NCBI GenBank assembly: GCA_025454835.1
Contig: JALONQ010000006.1
Location: 49,111 to 113,110 of the forward strand
DNA: 64,000 nucleotides
Source of the DNA: Bacteroidota bacterium
GTDB lineage: Bacteria; Bacteroidota; Ignavibacteria; UBA10030
Direction of reading: 5' to 3'
A model generated the notes under the pieces. The model was not told the origin of the DNA, did no database searches, and saw only the letters and a list, made by a program, of their open reading frames with translations. Below are positions 30,761 through 39,866 of the stretch, one piece after another. Position 1 is the first letter of the stretch; every line of letters starts with the position of its first letter. A program made the translations under genes and the position numbers.

Positions 30761-31507
30761 TCAAGGGCCTGCAAGAAAGAGCACGAAGGCCCCGAGACTG
30801 ACCTGCACGGCCACCATGCTCGCGCCGGCGAGACGATCGTAACGACGGACCTCCGCCAGCGCGTTCGGATCGCGCGTCTGGAGATACCGTGCCGCCGCAT
30901 CGTTCGCTTTGTCGCGGTACACGGCCGCCAGCACGCCCGATATGACCATCGCCGCGCCAGAAGCGAACGTCCAAGTCTCACTCCGGATGCCAAGCGTCCC
31001 GGGTCCCTTCATGACCATCGGCGTTGATGACCCGACCTGAGGGTTGAGCGTCAGCACCGGACCAGGGCCCGGAGGCGGGATGGCCACGGAATCGGGAGTG
31101 ACGATCGATAGTTCTGCGAGACGATCGCGCGGCCACCACAACGGCAGGCTGTGCATCCGGCCGGACCGGTCGCGCACTTCCACCTGAGCGCCCTCGCTCG
31201 TCAGGAGGATCGGTTCAGGGACGTTCAATCGCACTTCGGTCACCTCGTTCGCGACGACGATGACGGTCTCCGCCGCCGAGGGCGCATTCCATCGATAAGG
31301 CGCGCCGCGTCGAGCCTGTACAACCGATCGCCCAGCCTTCCACCGCACAGGATCACAGGGCGTCGTTCCCACCGCACGGCCATCGATGTAGATCAGAAGC
31401 CCATCGGACGGCGACACGATCCTCACCAGACCGGAGTCAGAAGAGGCCCGAAGCGTGATGGCCGAGACCATAAGGAGCAGCAGCGACCGAGCGATCACGG
31501 CGTTCAT
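30761..31507 (-). CDS. PEGA-like domain membrane protein, function unknown
   Basis: 248 residues. A signal-type segment (8-22) is followed by a PEGA-like domain (about 30-100; GLLIYIDGRAVGTTP) and a Pro-rich linker. Two hydrophobic helices follow near the C-terminus (about 185-205 and 230-248) around a charged loop. The ATG at 31507 overlaps the PQQ-propeller stop (ATGA). It looks like a periplasmic or surface sensor-like domain tied to the membrane. It is the last gene of the long operon that begins at fni. No function can be assigned. Confidence 0.75.
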   Translation of the reverse strand: MNAVIARSLLLLMVSAITLRASSDSGLVRIVSPSDGLLIYIDGRAVGTTPCDPVRWKAGRSVVQARRGAPYRWNAPSAAETVIVVANEVTEVRLNVPEPILLTSEGAQVEVRDRSGRMHSLPLWWPRDRLAELSIVTPDSVAIPPPGPGPVLTLNPQVGSSTPMVMKGPGTLGIRSETWTFASGAAMVISGVLAAVYRDKANDAAARYLQTRDPNALAEVRRYDRLAGASMVAVQVSLGAFVLFLAGP

Positions 31508-32679
31508 CGCCCGCTCTCCCGATGGACGTAGGCCGCGACGGTCTTGTCTTCGTGCGTGATCAAGACGATACCTTGCCACAAGATCGGCGTCACTTTCACT
31601 CGTCCCCCGACCTCGATACGATCGACCAGCGTCCCGCGTTGCCGATCGACGATCGCGACGGATCGGTCGAGGGAGCCGACGAGAAGACGGTCACCGGCGA
31701 TGAGAGGGCTGGCGTTGACCACGCCGTTCGCCCGGAAGGTCCATCGTTCCTCGCCCGTCGCCAGATCCAGCGCCACGAGCCGTCCGTCGGCCGTGGGGAC
31801 GAAGCACGACGTTCCGTCGATCGAGGCGGCAGCATAGATGGGACTTCCCAGTTCCCGTGTCCAGCGGACCGATCCGGTCCCGGCATCGATAGCGACAACG
31901 CGGCCGAGCACGTCGGCCATCACCGCCGTCCCGCCCGACGCCGATGCGCCGGCGAAGATGCTCGCACTCATTCGTACGCTCCAGCGCTGTTGCCCCGTCG
32001 CGGCGTCGAGTCCCACCACCAGGCCCGCATCGCTCCCGACTACCACCACTTGGCCGCTGAGAGCCGGCGACGACCGGATGGGCTTTCGGTCTGCCTTCGT
32101 CCCCATGAGATAGCGCCACCGCTCTTCTCCGGTTCCAGGGTCGAGACACAGCACGCGACCTTCGAGCGTGGCGGCGAACAAGCGCCCTTCATCCAGGAGC
32201 AGCGAAGCTTCGACCGGACCAATGGACACTTCCCAACGGCGACGGCCCTCCCGCACATCAAGGGCAATGACGGACGGACGTGTCGTCGTCGAGATCGGCA
32301 GGTAGACGATCGCACCGTTCAACGCCGGCGTTCCGCGAACCGGTCCCCCGACCTTCTGATATCCGAGTCGTTTCCCCCTGCGCAATTCGATCGCCTGCAC
32401 TTCGCCGTTCAGCGTGCTGATAATGGCGACACTATCACGCACAAGCGGAGGGGCCAGCATCCCGGCCTGGGCATTGTATTCCCAGAGGCGCGTCCATGGC
32501 AGCGGAGGGGCCTCGCCTGACAGGTGACGACGTCCCCCGTCGCCGCCGGCCTGCGTCCAATCGACGGCCGACGGACGGAAGGGACGGTTGAGTTCAAGGC
32601 CGGAGCAAGCGGCCAGCACGAGCGCAGCGACGAACGCGCCGAGGGTCACGCTCAGATGGAGGGACGTCGAGGCGCGCAT
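31504..32679 (-). CDS. PQQ-type beta-propeller lipoprotein (BamB-like)
   Basis: 391 residues. The N-terminal signal has lipobox LAAC (Cys near residue 25). The rest is made of PQQ/WD-like repeats such as VIALDVREGRRRWEV, CLDPGTGEERWRY and ALDLATGEERWTF, predicting an eight-bladed propeller as in BamB. The start overlaps the upstream barrel gene as TGATG. A BamB-like role in outer-membrane assembly fits the envelope-protein neighbour, but general PQQ-like propellers are common, so this is inference. Confidence 0.82.
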   Translation of the reverse strand: MRASTSLHLSVTLGAFVAALVLAACSGLELNRPFRPSAVDWTQAGGDGGRRHLSGEAPPLPWTRLWEYNAQAGMLAPPLVRDSVAIISTLNGEVQAIELRRGKRLGYQKVGGPVRGTPALNGAIVYLPISTTTRPSVIALDVREGRRRWEVSIGPVEASLLLDEGRLFAATLEGRVLCLDPGTGEERWRYLMGTKADRKPIRSSPALSGQVVVVGSDAGLVVGLDAATGQQRWSVRMSASIFAGASASGGTAVMADVLGRVVAIDAGTGSVRWTRELGSPIYAAASIDGTSCFVPTADGRLVALDLATGEERWTFRANGVVNASPLIAGDRLLVGSLDRSVAIVDRQRGTLVDRIEVGGRVKVTPILWQGIVLITHEDKTVAAYVHRESGR

Positions 32680-35483
32680 CAGAAGTCCCAGCCGAAGAAG
32701 AACTGATAGTACAGCCCCTTCTGCAGTTTCCTGAGGTCCTGCTCCACGCGTTTGCCGATGTCGTAGCGGAGGACGATGACGCCGCCAAGATTCATGCGTA
32801 CGCCAGCCCCGATCGAACCCTTGGTGTCGCGATAGACGTCGTCCCAAGCGCCGCCGACGTCGGTGTACAGCGCCCCACGGATCGACCCAAACCCGATCCC
32901 GACGAAGGGCAGCCGGACCGTGAACTCGTCAACGAAGGGAAATCGAAGCTCCTGGCTTGCCATCCACAGTTTTTGGCCCCGGATCGACCATCGTGGCCAT
33001 CCCCGCAGGTCCCAGCTCCCGCCCATGAAGAACCGGCGCGCTTCGATCCCCTCATTATACCAGATGTGGCCGCGCAGGGCCCAGGCGCTGCGCGTGGTCA
33101 GCCGGAGATACTCTCGATAGTCGGCGATGATCGAATAGTAGCTGACGTTCGCATACTGGATGTCGTCAGTGTAGGCCAGGGTCAATTTCATCCGTCGCCC
33201 GTCGACGGGGCCGCTCGGACCCCAGAGCGAGGTGTCCCAGATATACGAAAGCGAGTTCGAGACGAGCAGCGCGCGTCTTGGCGCTTCGACGTAGATATCC
33301 TTGTCTGAATTCGAGACGGTGACGCCGGCCTCCACGCGCCGAAAACGCGACAGCGGATAGCTCAGGACAAAATAGCCTCCGAACGATCGCTCGTAATAGA
33401 AGAGGTTCGGGTCGGTCAGGTCGTAGCGGTTCCCCGCAAATCGGAAGATGCCGTACGCATGATTGACGCGCGAACCGAGCGACATCCGGCTGATCGCCAC
33501 GTTGAAGTTGTCGAGGATCTCGGACTGGACCTGCGCGGTGTTGTAGATGAGGAAGGTATAGATGTCGTTCCCGAGCAGGTCGCTCATTGCCAGCGCCGCG
33601 CCGCCGATCGTGCCAAACACCGGGTCGGTGGAGATCTGACTCTGTGCAAGGTCGAGCGAGTATTCCTTTGTGTAGTTGATCGGTTCTTGGGCCATGGCGC
33701 CGCTCAAGCGCTCAGGCTGCCACCCGTTCAGCCTGTCCGGCGCCGGGATCGGCCGTACCTCGGCCGTATCCAGACGGGCCGCGACGTCCTCTATCGATCT
33801 GATCTGGAAGGTCCCGCGCTCATACACCGTACAGACGAGGTCGTCCCTCCCCCCCCATGCCGGATCGGACGAGGAGGTGATGAATGACGTGACCCGCCGC
33901 ATCGAACGGGATGCTTCCGGCGCGGTCATGTCGACCGCCCAGATGTTGTTGACCCCATCGACATCCGACGTGAAGGCCAGCCATCGACCGTCGGGCGACC
34001 ACGCGGGAGCATGGTCCGTCGCATCTCCAAAGGTCACGTACCGGATATCGACCCCCGTCGTATCGACCGTGAAGAGATTGTACCGACCCTTCGGTCCATA
34101 CGAAGTGCGGTCGGAACTGAACGCGATGGTGCGGCCATCCGGCGACCAGGCCGGATCCCGGTCATCGTACAGATCGTTCGTCAATTTCTTGAGCCGATCG
34201 CCTCGGACATCGAACAGGTACAGGTCCTGATCGCCGCTGCGGTCGATCGAGGAGAACACCAATCGCTGACCATCCGGCGCCCAGGAGGGAGAGCCGATGA
34301 CCACGAGGTCACGGAACCGGTAGGTCTCGAGGAACGATCCGGCTCGCGTGTCATAGATGTGCAGCGCGTCGGTCTCTCCGGTCTTCGTCACGAACGCCAT
34401 CCGGCCGTCGGCCGTCAGCGACAGTTTCGACTGGAACGGGTGAAAGGCCTCCAGTTCGTGCGATTGCTCCCCCTTCACCACCAGCTCCGGCTCGGGCTCT
34501 TCGGCCTCGGGGTCGATCCGGTAGATGCTGGTGTATCCGAGGAGGTTCCCGACGTAGTAGACCCGCCGCCCGCCATCAGAGGCATGAACGACGGGCTTGG
34601 CATTGAAGCCCCGGTCGACGAGCTTGCGCGTCACCGCACTCGGAAGGTCCTGGTCCGTGAGCAGCGGATAGTAACGTTTCTGGAGGTCGTAGAGCCACAG
34701 TTGATCGAATTCCTCGTAGTCGACGCCGAGCGTTTGCTTCCAGACCTCCTCCCACGACTTGGCCTTCCAGACGTTCTCGAACAGGAGGAGGAGCTTTTCT
34801 TCGCCGAATCGCCGCGCGATGAACTCGCACACGTTCTGACCGAGCTTGTACATGAGGTACGTTCCGGCGATGCGGTACATGCGCTCCGTGCCGGGCACGT
34901 AGTTGTTCATGACGGCGTCCCGGACCACGAGATCGGCCTGGGTATCCCAGGTGGTGGACCAGTACTCGGCAAGGCCTTCAGTGAACCAAAGGGGGGCGAT
35001 GCGGTCGAGCGGCGCCCGGTGGTCGGTCAGCACCCGGTTGAACTTGCTCATCGTGAAGACGTGTACCAGCTCGTGCCGGATGACGTGGGCGAACTGGACC
35101 GACGACCCATTGGAAGGAATGACGACGCGGCCCTTCAGGAACTCGAAGAACCCCCCGACCCCTTCTGGAATGAACCCCGAGGTCGTGTTCGTCTGCTGAA
35201 AATGCAGATGCGACGAATAGAAGATGAGCGGGATCGGATGAGAGATGCTGTGGTTGAACCGCTCCTCCAGCCGGAGGTAGGCCTCCTCAGCCACAGCTGC
35301 CCCCCGCCGAGCCAGATCCTCCATCCCCTCATAATAATAGATGTGGAAGTGCTCCGTCCGGAGGACGTGCCACGAGAAATCGGTGTACTGGACCTTGTTC
35401 CGGCCGAAGTAGTAGAACTGGGCCTGGGCCGCACCGCCGAGACAGGCGACGACGGCCGCCGCCGCCAGCCAGCGCCGCATCAT
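32679..35483 (-). CDS. fusion of MA-type metalloprotease, TolB-like propeller and outer-membrane barrel
   Basis: 934 residues. The signal peptide ends AAQAQ. About 30-280 is a gluzincin-like peptidase domain with HELVH at the active site and WFTEGLAEYWS supplying the third ligand Glu. About 330-590 is a PD40/TolB-type propeller (SWAPDGQRLVFSS, AWSPDGRTIAFSSDR, AWSPDGRWLAFTSD). About 640-934 is a beta-barrel of the surface-antigen type ending FFFGWDF with a terminal aromatic. The ATG at 35483 has GGGAG 8-9 nt upstream. Such fusions occur in Bacteroidota-related and Gemmatimonadota-type genomes; no substrate is known. Retention of both zinc-site motifs suggests an active enzyme. Confidence 0.8.
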   Translation of the reverse strand: MMRRWLAAAAVVACLGGAAQAQFYYFGRNKVQYTDFSWHVLRTEHFHIYYYEGMEDLARRGAAVAEEAYLRLEERFNHSISHPIPLIFYSSHLHFQQTNTTSGFIPEGVGGFFEFLKGRVVIPSNGSSVQFAHVIRHELVHVFTMSKFNRVLTDHRAPLDRIAPLWFTEGLAEYWSTTWDTQADLVVRDAVMNNYVPGTERMYRIAGTYLMYKLGQNVCEFIARRFGEEKLLLLFENVWKAKSWEEVWKQTLGVDYEEFDQLWLYDLQKRYYPLLTDQDLPSAVTRKLVDRGFNAKPVVHASDGGRRVYYVGNLLGYTSIYRIDPEAEEPEPELVVKGEQSHELEAFHPFQSKLSLTADGRMAFVTKTGETDALHIYDTRAGSFLETYRFRDLVVIGSPSWAPDGQRLVFSSIDRSGDQDLYLFDVRGDRLKKLTNDLYDDRDPAWSPDGRTIAFSSDRTSYGPKGRYNLFTVDTTGVDIRYVTFGDATDHAPAWSPDGRWLAFTSDVDGVNNIWAVDMTAPEASRSMRRVTSFITSSSDPAWGGRDDLVCTVYERGTFQIRSIEDVAARLDTAEVRPIPAPDRLNGWQPERLSGAMAQEPINYTKEYSLDLAQSQISTDPVFGTIGGAALAMSDLLGNDIYTFLIYNTAQVQSEILDNFNVAISRMSLGSRVNHAYGIFRFAGNRYDLTDPNLFYYERSFGGYFVLSYPLSRFRRVEAGVTVSNSDKDIYVEAPRRALLVSNSLSYIWDTSLWGPSGPVDGRRMKLTLAYTDDIQYANVSYYSIIADYREYLRLTTRSAWALRGHIWYNEGIEARRFFMGGSWDLRGWPRWSIRGQKLWMASQELRFPFVDEFTVRLPFVGIGFGSIRGALYTDVGGAWDDVYRDTKGSIGAGVRMNLGGVIVLRYDIGKRVEQDLRKLQKGLYYQFFFGWDF

Positions 35484-35507
35484 CACGTAAGCTCCCATCC
35501 ACACAGC

Positions 35508-36560
35508 CTACTTCACCTTGGCGAGTTCACCCTTGAGGAAATTGATCGGCTCCACCGGCTCGGGATCGACGCCGTTGAGGATCGCCAGATAGAGGCTCAC
35601 CCAATCGCCGGTGTGGATGAGCGAGAACATGCGGGCCAGCAGCGTTCGTCCGAGGCTCGGGACGTCGGTGATCCCCCCGGCGAGCGCGGCGATCCATTGC
35701 TTCGTAATATCCTCACGGATTCGCACGCGCGGATGCGTTCCGACATCGCGCAGAAACACCACGTGCGTCTGCCTCAGGAGCGCCGGAGCGGACTTCCATC
35801 CGACGAGTTCGTTGTGATTCATCTCGGGCAGCACGTGGCCGTGGGCCAGCTGTTTTGCGTTCTCGTTGATCTGTCCGCGCCACCGGACATTGATCGCGTC
35901 GAGATGGTCCGTGGAGGAATAGATCACCGGCAGCCGGTCCTTGAGGGCCGTGGCCAGGGCGAGCGCGGCGTTGTCGGGCGCTCCGGGGTCGCTGTAGCGG
36001 GCCGACAGGTCGCGCAGCACCGTCAGCGTTTCGTTGATCTCGCGCGACTTGTTCTTGACGAACCCCATCTTGGACAGAAGGACGAGGAGCGGGAAGAACG
36101 AATAGGCGAGCGCTGCGCGGGGCGACAGCCCTCCGGGGATCTGCACCCACGGCTGGCGGTGCTTCTTCGCCATTTTCTGCGTCTCGCCGCCCGTGCTGAT
36201 GCACAGCACCTTTGCCTTCCGCTTCACCGCGTCTTTGTGCGCCGCGATCGTCTCCTCCGTGTTGCCGGAGTACGACGACACGATGACGAGCGTCTTCGGT
36301 CCGACGAACGACGGAAGGGCGTAGCCGCGGTTGACGATGAACGGAACCTTCAACTCGTCGGCCAAGTACGACCGGAGCAGGTCGCCGCCGATGGCCGAAC
36401 CGCCGAGGCCGGTCAGGACGACGGCGTTGAAGGCCGAGGCTTTGTATGGCGGCTTGGCCGCCAGGCCGATGGCCGCCGCTTGGTGCATCTGTTCGGGAAA
36501 CTCTTTGATCCAGGCATACATGCCTTTCGGATCGAGCCGCTTGATGTCTTGGAGCGTCAT
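35508..36560 (-). CDS. bifunctional phosphoglucose/phosphomannose isomerase
   Basis: 350 residues with two SIS subdomains. LTGLGGSAIGGDLLRSYL and SSYSGNTEET form the sugar-phosphate site, and NHNELVGW contains the His/Glu typical of the Pgi/Pmi type found in archaea and some bacteria. It interconverts Glc6P, Fru6P and Man6P. The ATG at 36560 overlaps the EI stop (ATGA). Confidence 0.88.
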   Translation of the reverse strand: MTLQDIKRLDPKGMYAWIKEFPEQMHQAAAIGLAAKPPYKASAFNAVVLTGLGGSAIGGDLLRSYLADELKVPFIVNRGYALPSFVGPKTLVIVSSYSGNTEETIAAHKDAVKRKAKVLCISTGGETQKMAKKHRQPWVQIPGGLSPRAALAYSFFPLLVLLSKMGFVKNKSREINETLTVLRDLSARYSDPGAPDNAALALATALKDRLPVIYSSTDHLDAINVRWRGQINENAKQLAHGHVLPEMNHNELVGWKSAPALLRQTHVVFLRDVGTHPRVRIREDITKQWIAALAGGITDVPSLGRTLLARMFSLIHTGDWVSLYLAILNGVDPEPVEPINFLKGELAKVK

Positions 36561-38341
36561 GATCGAGCCTCGTAGGTCGTCGGAAGAATGATGGGGATCT
36601 CTGGGAACTTCGTACGCATCGCATCGGCCACCGCGGTGCGGATGGCGTCTTCGGTATCGAGTGACAGGACGTGGTCGGCCAGTTGCTTGGCATCGGACAG
36701 GCGGACCGACCGGATGATCTTCTTGATCTCGGGAAGGATCGTGGGGGCGACGCTGAACTCGTCGAGACCGAGACCGAGCAGCAGTATGGTGGCCAACGGA
36801 TCGCCGGCCATCTCTCCGCACATCCCCACCCAGGCGCCTCCTTCCTTCCCGCGTTCGATGATGCGCCGGAGGAAACGAACGACCGCCGGATGGAACTCCT
36901 GGTAGAGGTCAGAAACGATGTCGTTGCCGCGGTCGACCGCCAGCAGGTACTGGATGAGATCGTTCGTGCCGATGCTGAGGAAGGTGACCTCGCGCGCCAG
37001 GTCGCCGGCAATGATGGCGGCAGCCGGAACCTCGACCATAACGCCGATCGGGATCTGTTCGTCGAAGGCGATCCCACGCGCTCGAAGCTCATCCTTGGCC
37101 TGGCCCAGGAGCTGCTTCGCCAGACGAACCTCTTTGATGTTCGACACCATCGGGAACATGATCGCCACGTTCCCTCGGGCGCTGGCGCGCAAGATGGCAC
37201 GCAGCTGGTCGAGGAAGACCTGCGGCTTGTCGAGCATGATCCGGATGCCGCGCCAGCCGAGGAACGGGTTCTGCTCCTTCGTCTGCTGCGTCATGAGCTT
37301 GTCACCGCCGATGTCGAACGTGCGGATGATCACCTGCTTCGGGGCCATCGAACCGGCAATGAGATCGTACTGACGGAACTGCTGTTCTTCGGTCGGAAAG
37401 ACCTCCTTACCGATCAGCAGCGTTTCCGTCCGGTAGAGTCCGATCCCATCCGCGCCCTGTCGGTGGATGAACGGCAGCTCCTCGGAGAGCTCGACATTCG
37501 CGGCCAGCGTCACGCGACGGCCGTCGAGCGTCTGGGCGGGCAGGTCGCGCAGTTCGGCAAGCGTCTGCTCGAACGTCATCATCTCCCGCCGGCGGCGTTC
37601 GCACGCCTCGATCGTCGCCGAAGTCGGGTTGATGATCACCTCGCCCCGGAATCCGTCGACGATGACCTGTTCGCCATGCCCGAGATGGTGGATCAGGTTG
37701 TGGACGCCGACGACGGTGGGGATCTGCAGCGCCCGAGCCAGCAGGGCCATGTGCGATGTGGCGCCGCCGACCTCGGTGACATAGGCCAGCACGTTGTTGC
37801 GGCTGAGGATCATGGCATCGGCCGCCCCCAACTGGTGGGCGACGATCACCTGCGCGCCTTCGAGCCGCGAAACGAGTTTCTGCTCCTGCAGGTTCCTGAT
37901 CAGCCGGTTGCGCACCTCCTCCAGATCCATGGCGCGCTCACGCGTGTACTCATCGCGGGCGTTCGCCATGAGGCGGTGGTACTTCTCCATCTCTTCATGG
38001 ATCAGGAACTCGGCGTTCTTTCGCTCGTAGCGGACGCGTTTGAAGACCGACTCGAAGAGGACGATGTCTTCGAGGATGAGGAGCTGCGCCTCGAAGATCT
38101 TCGCCTGCGACGCACCGAGCTTCTGCTCGGCGAACGCCAAGATCTTGGCCAGTTCTTTCTTGGACCGATCGATCGCGCCTTCCAACCGCAGAAGTTCGGC
38201 GTCGACGTCGGCCGGAGCGATGCGGCGCTCCTCCACGGTCTGTTCCGTCCGGCGGAAATGATAGGCGGGACCCACGGCAATGCCCGGGGCCGCGGGGATC
38301 CCTTTGAGGACGATCTCGGTCGCTGAGGCAGGGGTCGGCAT
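36557..38341 (-). CDS. ptsI: PTS enzyme I, PEP-protein phosphotransferase
   Basis: 594 residues, usual length. It transfers phosphate from PEP to HPr. The active His197 is in GGATSHMALLAR, and the PEP-binding barrel follows (NPFLGWRGIR, FGTNDLIQYLLAVDR-like SIGTNDLIQY, GMCGEMAGDP). The start is 2 nt after the HPr stop. No EII permease is in the window, so the pair may serve regulation rather than sugar uptake. Confidence 0.96.
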   Translation of the reverse strand: MPTPASATEIVLKGIPAAPGIAVGPAYHFRRTEQTVEERRIAPADVDAELLRLEGAIDRSKKELAKILAFAEQKLGASQAKIFEAQLLILEDIVLFESVFKRVRYERKNAEFLIHEEMEKYHRLMANARDEYTRERAMDLEEVRNRLIRNLQEQKLVSRLEGAQVIVAHQLGAADAMILSRNNVLAYVTEVGGATSHMALLARALQIPTVVGVHNLIHHLGHGEQVIVDGFRGEVIINPTSATIEACERRRREMMTFEQTLAELRDLPAQTLDGRRVTLAANVELSEELPFIHRQGADGIGLYRTETLLIGKEVFPTEEQQFRQYDLIAGSMAPKQVIIRTFDIGGDKLMTQQTKEQNPFLGWRGIRIMLDKPQVFLDQLRAILRASARGNVAIMFPMVSNIKEVRLAKQLLGQAKDELRARGIAFDEQIPIGVMVEVPAAAIIAGDLAREVTFLSIGTNDLIQYLLAVDRGNDIVSDLYQEFHPAVVRFLRRIIERGKEGGAWVGMCGEMAGDPLATILLLGLGLDEFSVAPTILPEIKKIIRSVRLSDAKQLADHVLSLDTEDAIRTAVADAMRTKFPEIPIILPTTYEARS

Positions 38342-38343
38342 GG

Positions 38344-38616
38344 TCAGGCCAGGGCTTCGTCAAAGCCGCGATCGAAGAGCTCGACGATCGAGGCACACAT
38401 GGTCTCCTCGTCGTCGCCAACGAATCGGAGTTTCAGCGTCGAGCCCTGCTCGGCGGCCAGGGTCATGACGCCGATGATACTTTTGCCGTTGATCTCGAGT
38501 CCGTCCTTCTCGATCAGGAACTCGGAACGGAACTTCGCGGCCAGCTTCACGAGCGACGCCGCGGGACGCGTGTGCAGACCCGCGCGGTTGCGGATCGTGA
38601 CCTCTCGTTCGATCAT
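38344..38616 (-). CDS. ptsH: phosphocarrier protein HPr
   Basis: 90 residues. His15 in NRAGLHTRPAA receives phosphate from EI. Ser46 in NGKSIIGVM is the site used by HPr kinase where that enzyme exists, so both catalytic and regulatory forms are possible. The ATG at 38616 overlaps the stop of a small upstream ORF (ATGA). Confidence 0.95.
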   Translation of the reverse strand: MIEREVTIRNRAGLHTRPAASLVKLAAKFRSEFLIEKDGLEINGKSIIGVMTLAAEQGSTLKLRFVGDDEETMCASIVELFDRGFDEALA

Positions 38617-38855
38617 CGCTTGGTTCGTACGGATGTTTCTCGCCCGCCTGACCGTTGGAAGGCTCCCTTGCGGCGGGCAGGCAGCGAACGCGACGGAGGC
38701 AGTGAACGCGGCGATGCGTTGGTCAACTGGATTTCCGCTGCAGAATCGTCCTGAAAGCTCCGAAAGCACAACCCATACTCTTCAACGTCGCGTCCGCCGC
38801 CAACTCCGCGAGCGCGGCGCAAAATCTCCCGCGCGGGCACTTCCGAGGTCGCCAT
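38613..38855 (-). CDS. small unknown protein coupled to HPr
   Basis: 80 residues, Arg- and Ser-rich, with no family recognised. Its ATG at 38855 overlaps the polyprenyl-synthase stop as TGATG and its stop overlaps the HPr start as ATGA, so it fills the gap exactly. That coupling is the only evidence for it. The residue make-up (PSRSLPARRKG) is unlike a typical folded protein, and the gap could be non-coding. Confidence 0.35.
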   Translation of the reverse strand: MATSEVPAREILRRARGVGGGRDVEEYGLCFRSFQDDSAAEIQLTNASPRSLPPSRSLPARRKGAFQRSGGRETSVRTKR

Positions 38856-39847
38856 CAGAACGTCCTCACCCGGATCAGGTCCGCGAACCATACGAGCATG
38901 TCACGATCGGGAGATGCTGGGAGCGCCTTGAGCGCCCGCTGAGCCGTCCGGATATCCCGGTCGATGCGCCGGCGAGCGTCGTCGAGCGCTCCGGTCCTTC
39001 GGTAGATCTCCCGGAACGACGAGGCTTCCGAGAACCGCACCCGTTCTTTGCGCATGACCCGCAGAAGTTCGCTGCGGTCCCGGCCGCGGGCACGTTCAAG
39101 CGCCCGCAGTAACAGATACGTCTTCTTGCCTTCGACGAGGTCGCCGCCGATGCGCTTGCCGAACTCCGCCTCGTCAGCCATGATGTCGAGCACGTCGTCC
39201 TGGATCTGGAAAGCCCGTCCAACGAGCGAGCCATACATCCGAAGCGCACGACGCTGCGACGTCGTCGCGCCACCGAGGATGCCGCCGAGCTCAGCCGCGA
39301 CAGCGATCAATCGGCCCGTCTTGCGGTCGATCATCTGGAGATACTCGCGAAGCGACACCCGACGCCGGGCCTCGAACTCCTTGTCGTACGCCTGCCCCTC
39401 ACACACCACGAGCAAACCCTCGGTGAACAGGCGAACCGCCTCCCGCACCCGCAAGCCGGGCGTCCGGGTCAGCGCTTCGTAGGCAAGCGCCACCATCGCG
39501 TCACCGGCAAGGATGGCGACATTCTCATCCCAGCGTCGATGGACCGTGGCCCGCCCACGGCGCGTGGCGGCATGGTCCATGATATCGTCGTGGACCAGCG
39601 TGAAGTTGTGAAGGACTTCGATGGCCGCGCTGGCGGGAAGCGCGTCGGAGGTCGAACCGCCAACGCCGCGGCATGCCGCCAGGAGCAGGACCGAGCGGAC
39701 CCGCTTGCCGCCTCCTTCGAGGACGTAGCGCGCGGGATCGTAGAGCGAAGCCGGCACCGGCGTGCGAACGAGCGCGCGCAAGTATCGCTCGACGCGGCGG
39801 CGGTACGCCGCGTAACGGCGAACGAATGCTTGTTGAACCGGAGCCAT
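38855..39847 (-). CDS. polyprenyl diphosphate synthase
   Basis: 330 residues, trans-isoprenyl transferase. The first Asp-rich motif is LVHDDIMDHAATRRG and the second QIQDDVLDI; GGGKRVRSVLL binds IPP. It elongates allylic diphosphate, probably for quinones or carrier lipids. Chain length is not certain; no aromatic residue-based rule was applied. It follows fni by 19 nt, so precursor isomerisation and elongation are co-expressed. Confidence 0.92.
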   Translation of the reverse strand: MAPVQQAFVRRYAAYRRRVERYLRALVRTPVPASLYDPARYVLEGGGKRVRSVLLLAACRGVGGSTSDALPASAAIEVLHNFTLVHDDIMDHAATRRGRATVHRRWDENVAILAGDAMVALAYEALTRTPGLRVREAVRLFTEGLLVVCEGQAYDKEFEARRRVSLREYLQMIDRKTGRLIAVAAELGGILGGATTSQRRALRMYGSLVGRAFQIQDDVLDIMADEAEFGKRIGGDLVEGKKTYLLLRALERARGRDRSELLRVMRKERVRFSEASSFREIYRRTGALDDARRRIDRDIRTAQRALKALPASPDRDMLVWFADLIRVRTF

Positions 39848-39866
39848 GATCGGTCGTCGTACGCGG

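Noticed and set aside
34011..36575. 854-codon open frame on the + strand
   Set aside because: It lies opposite the protease-propeller-barrel and isomerase genes, both with clear domains, and has no recognisable motif.
36671..38326. 551-codon open frame on the + strand
   Set aside because: Exact shadow of ptsI, whose signature residues are all on the minus strand.
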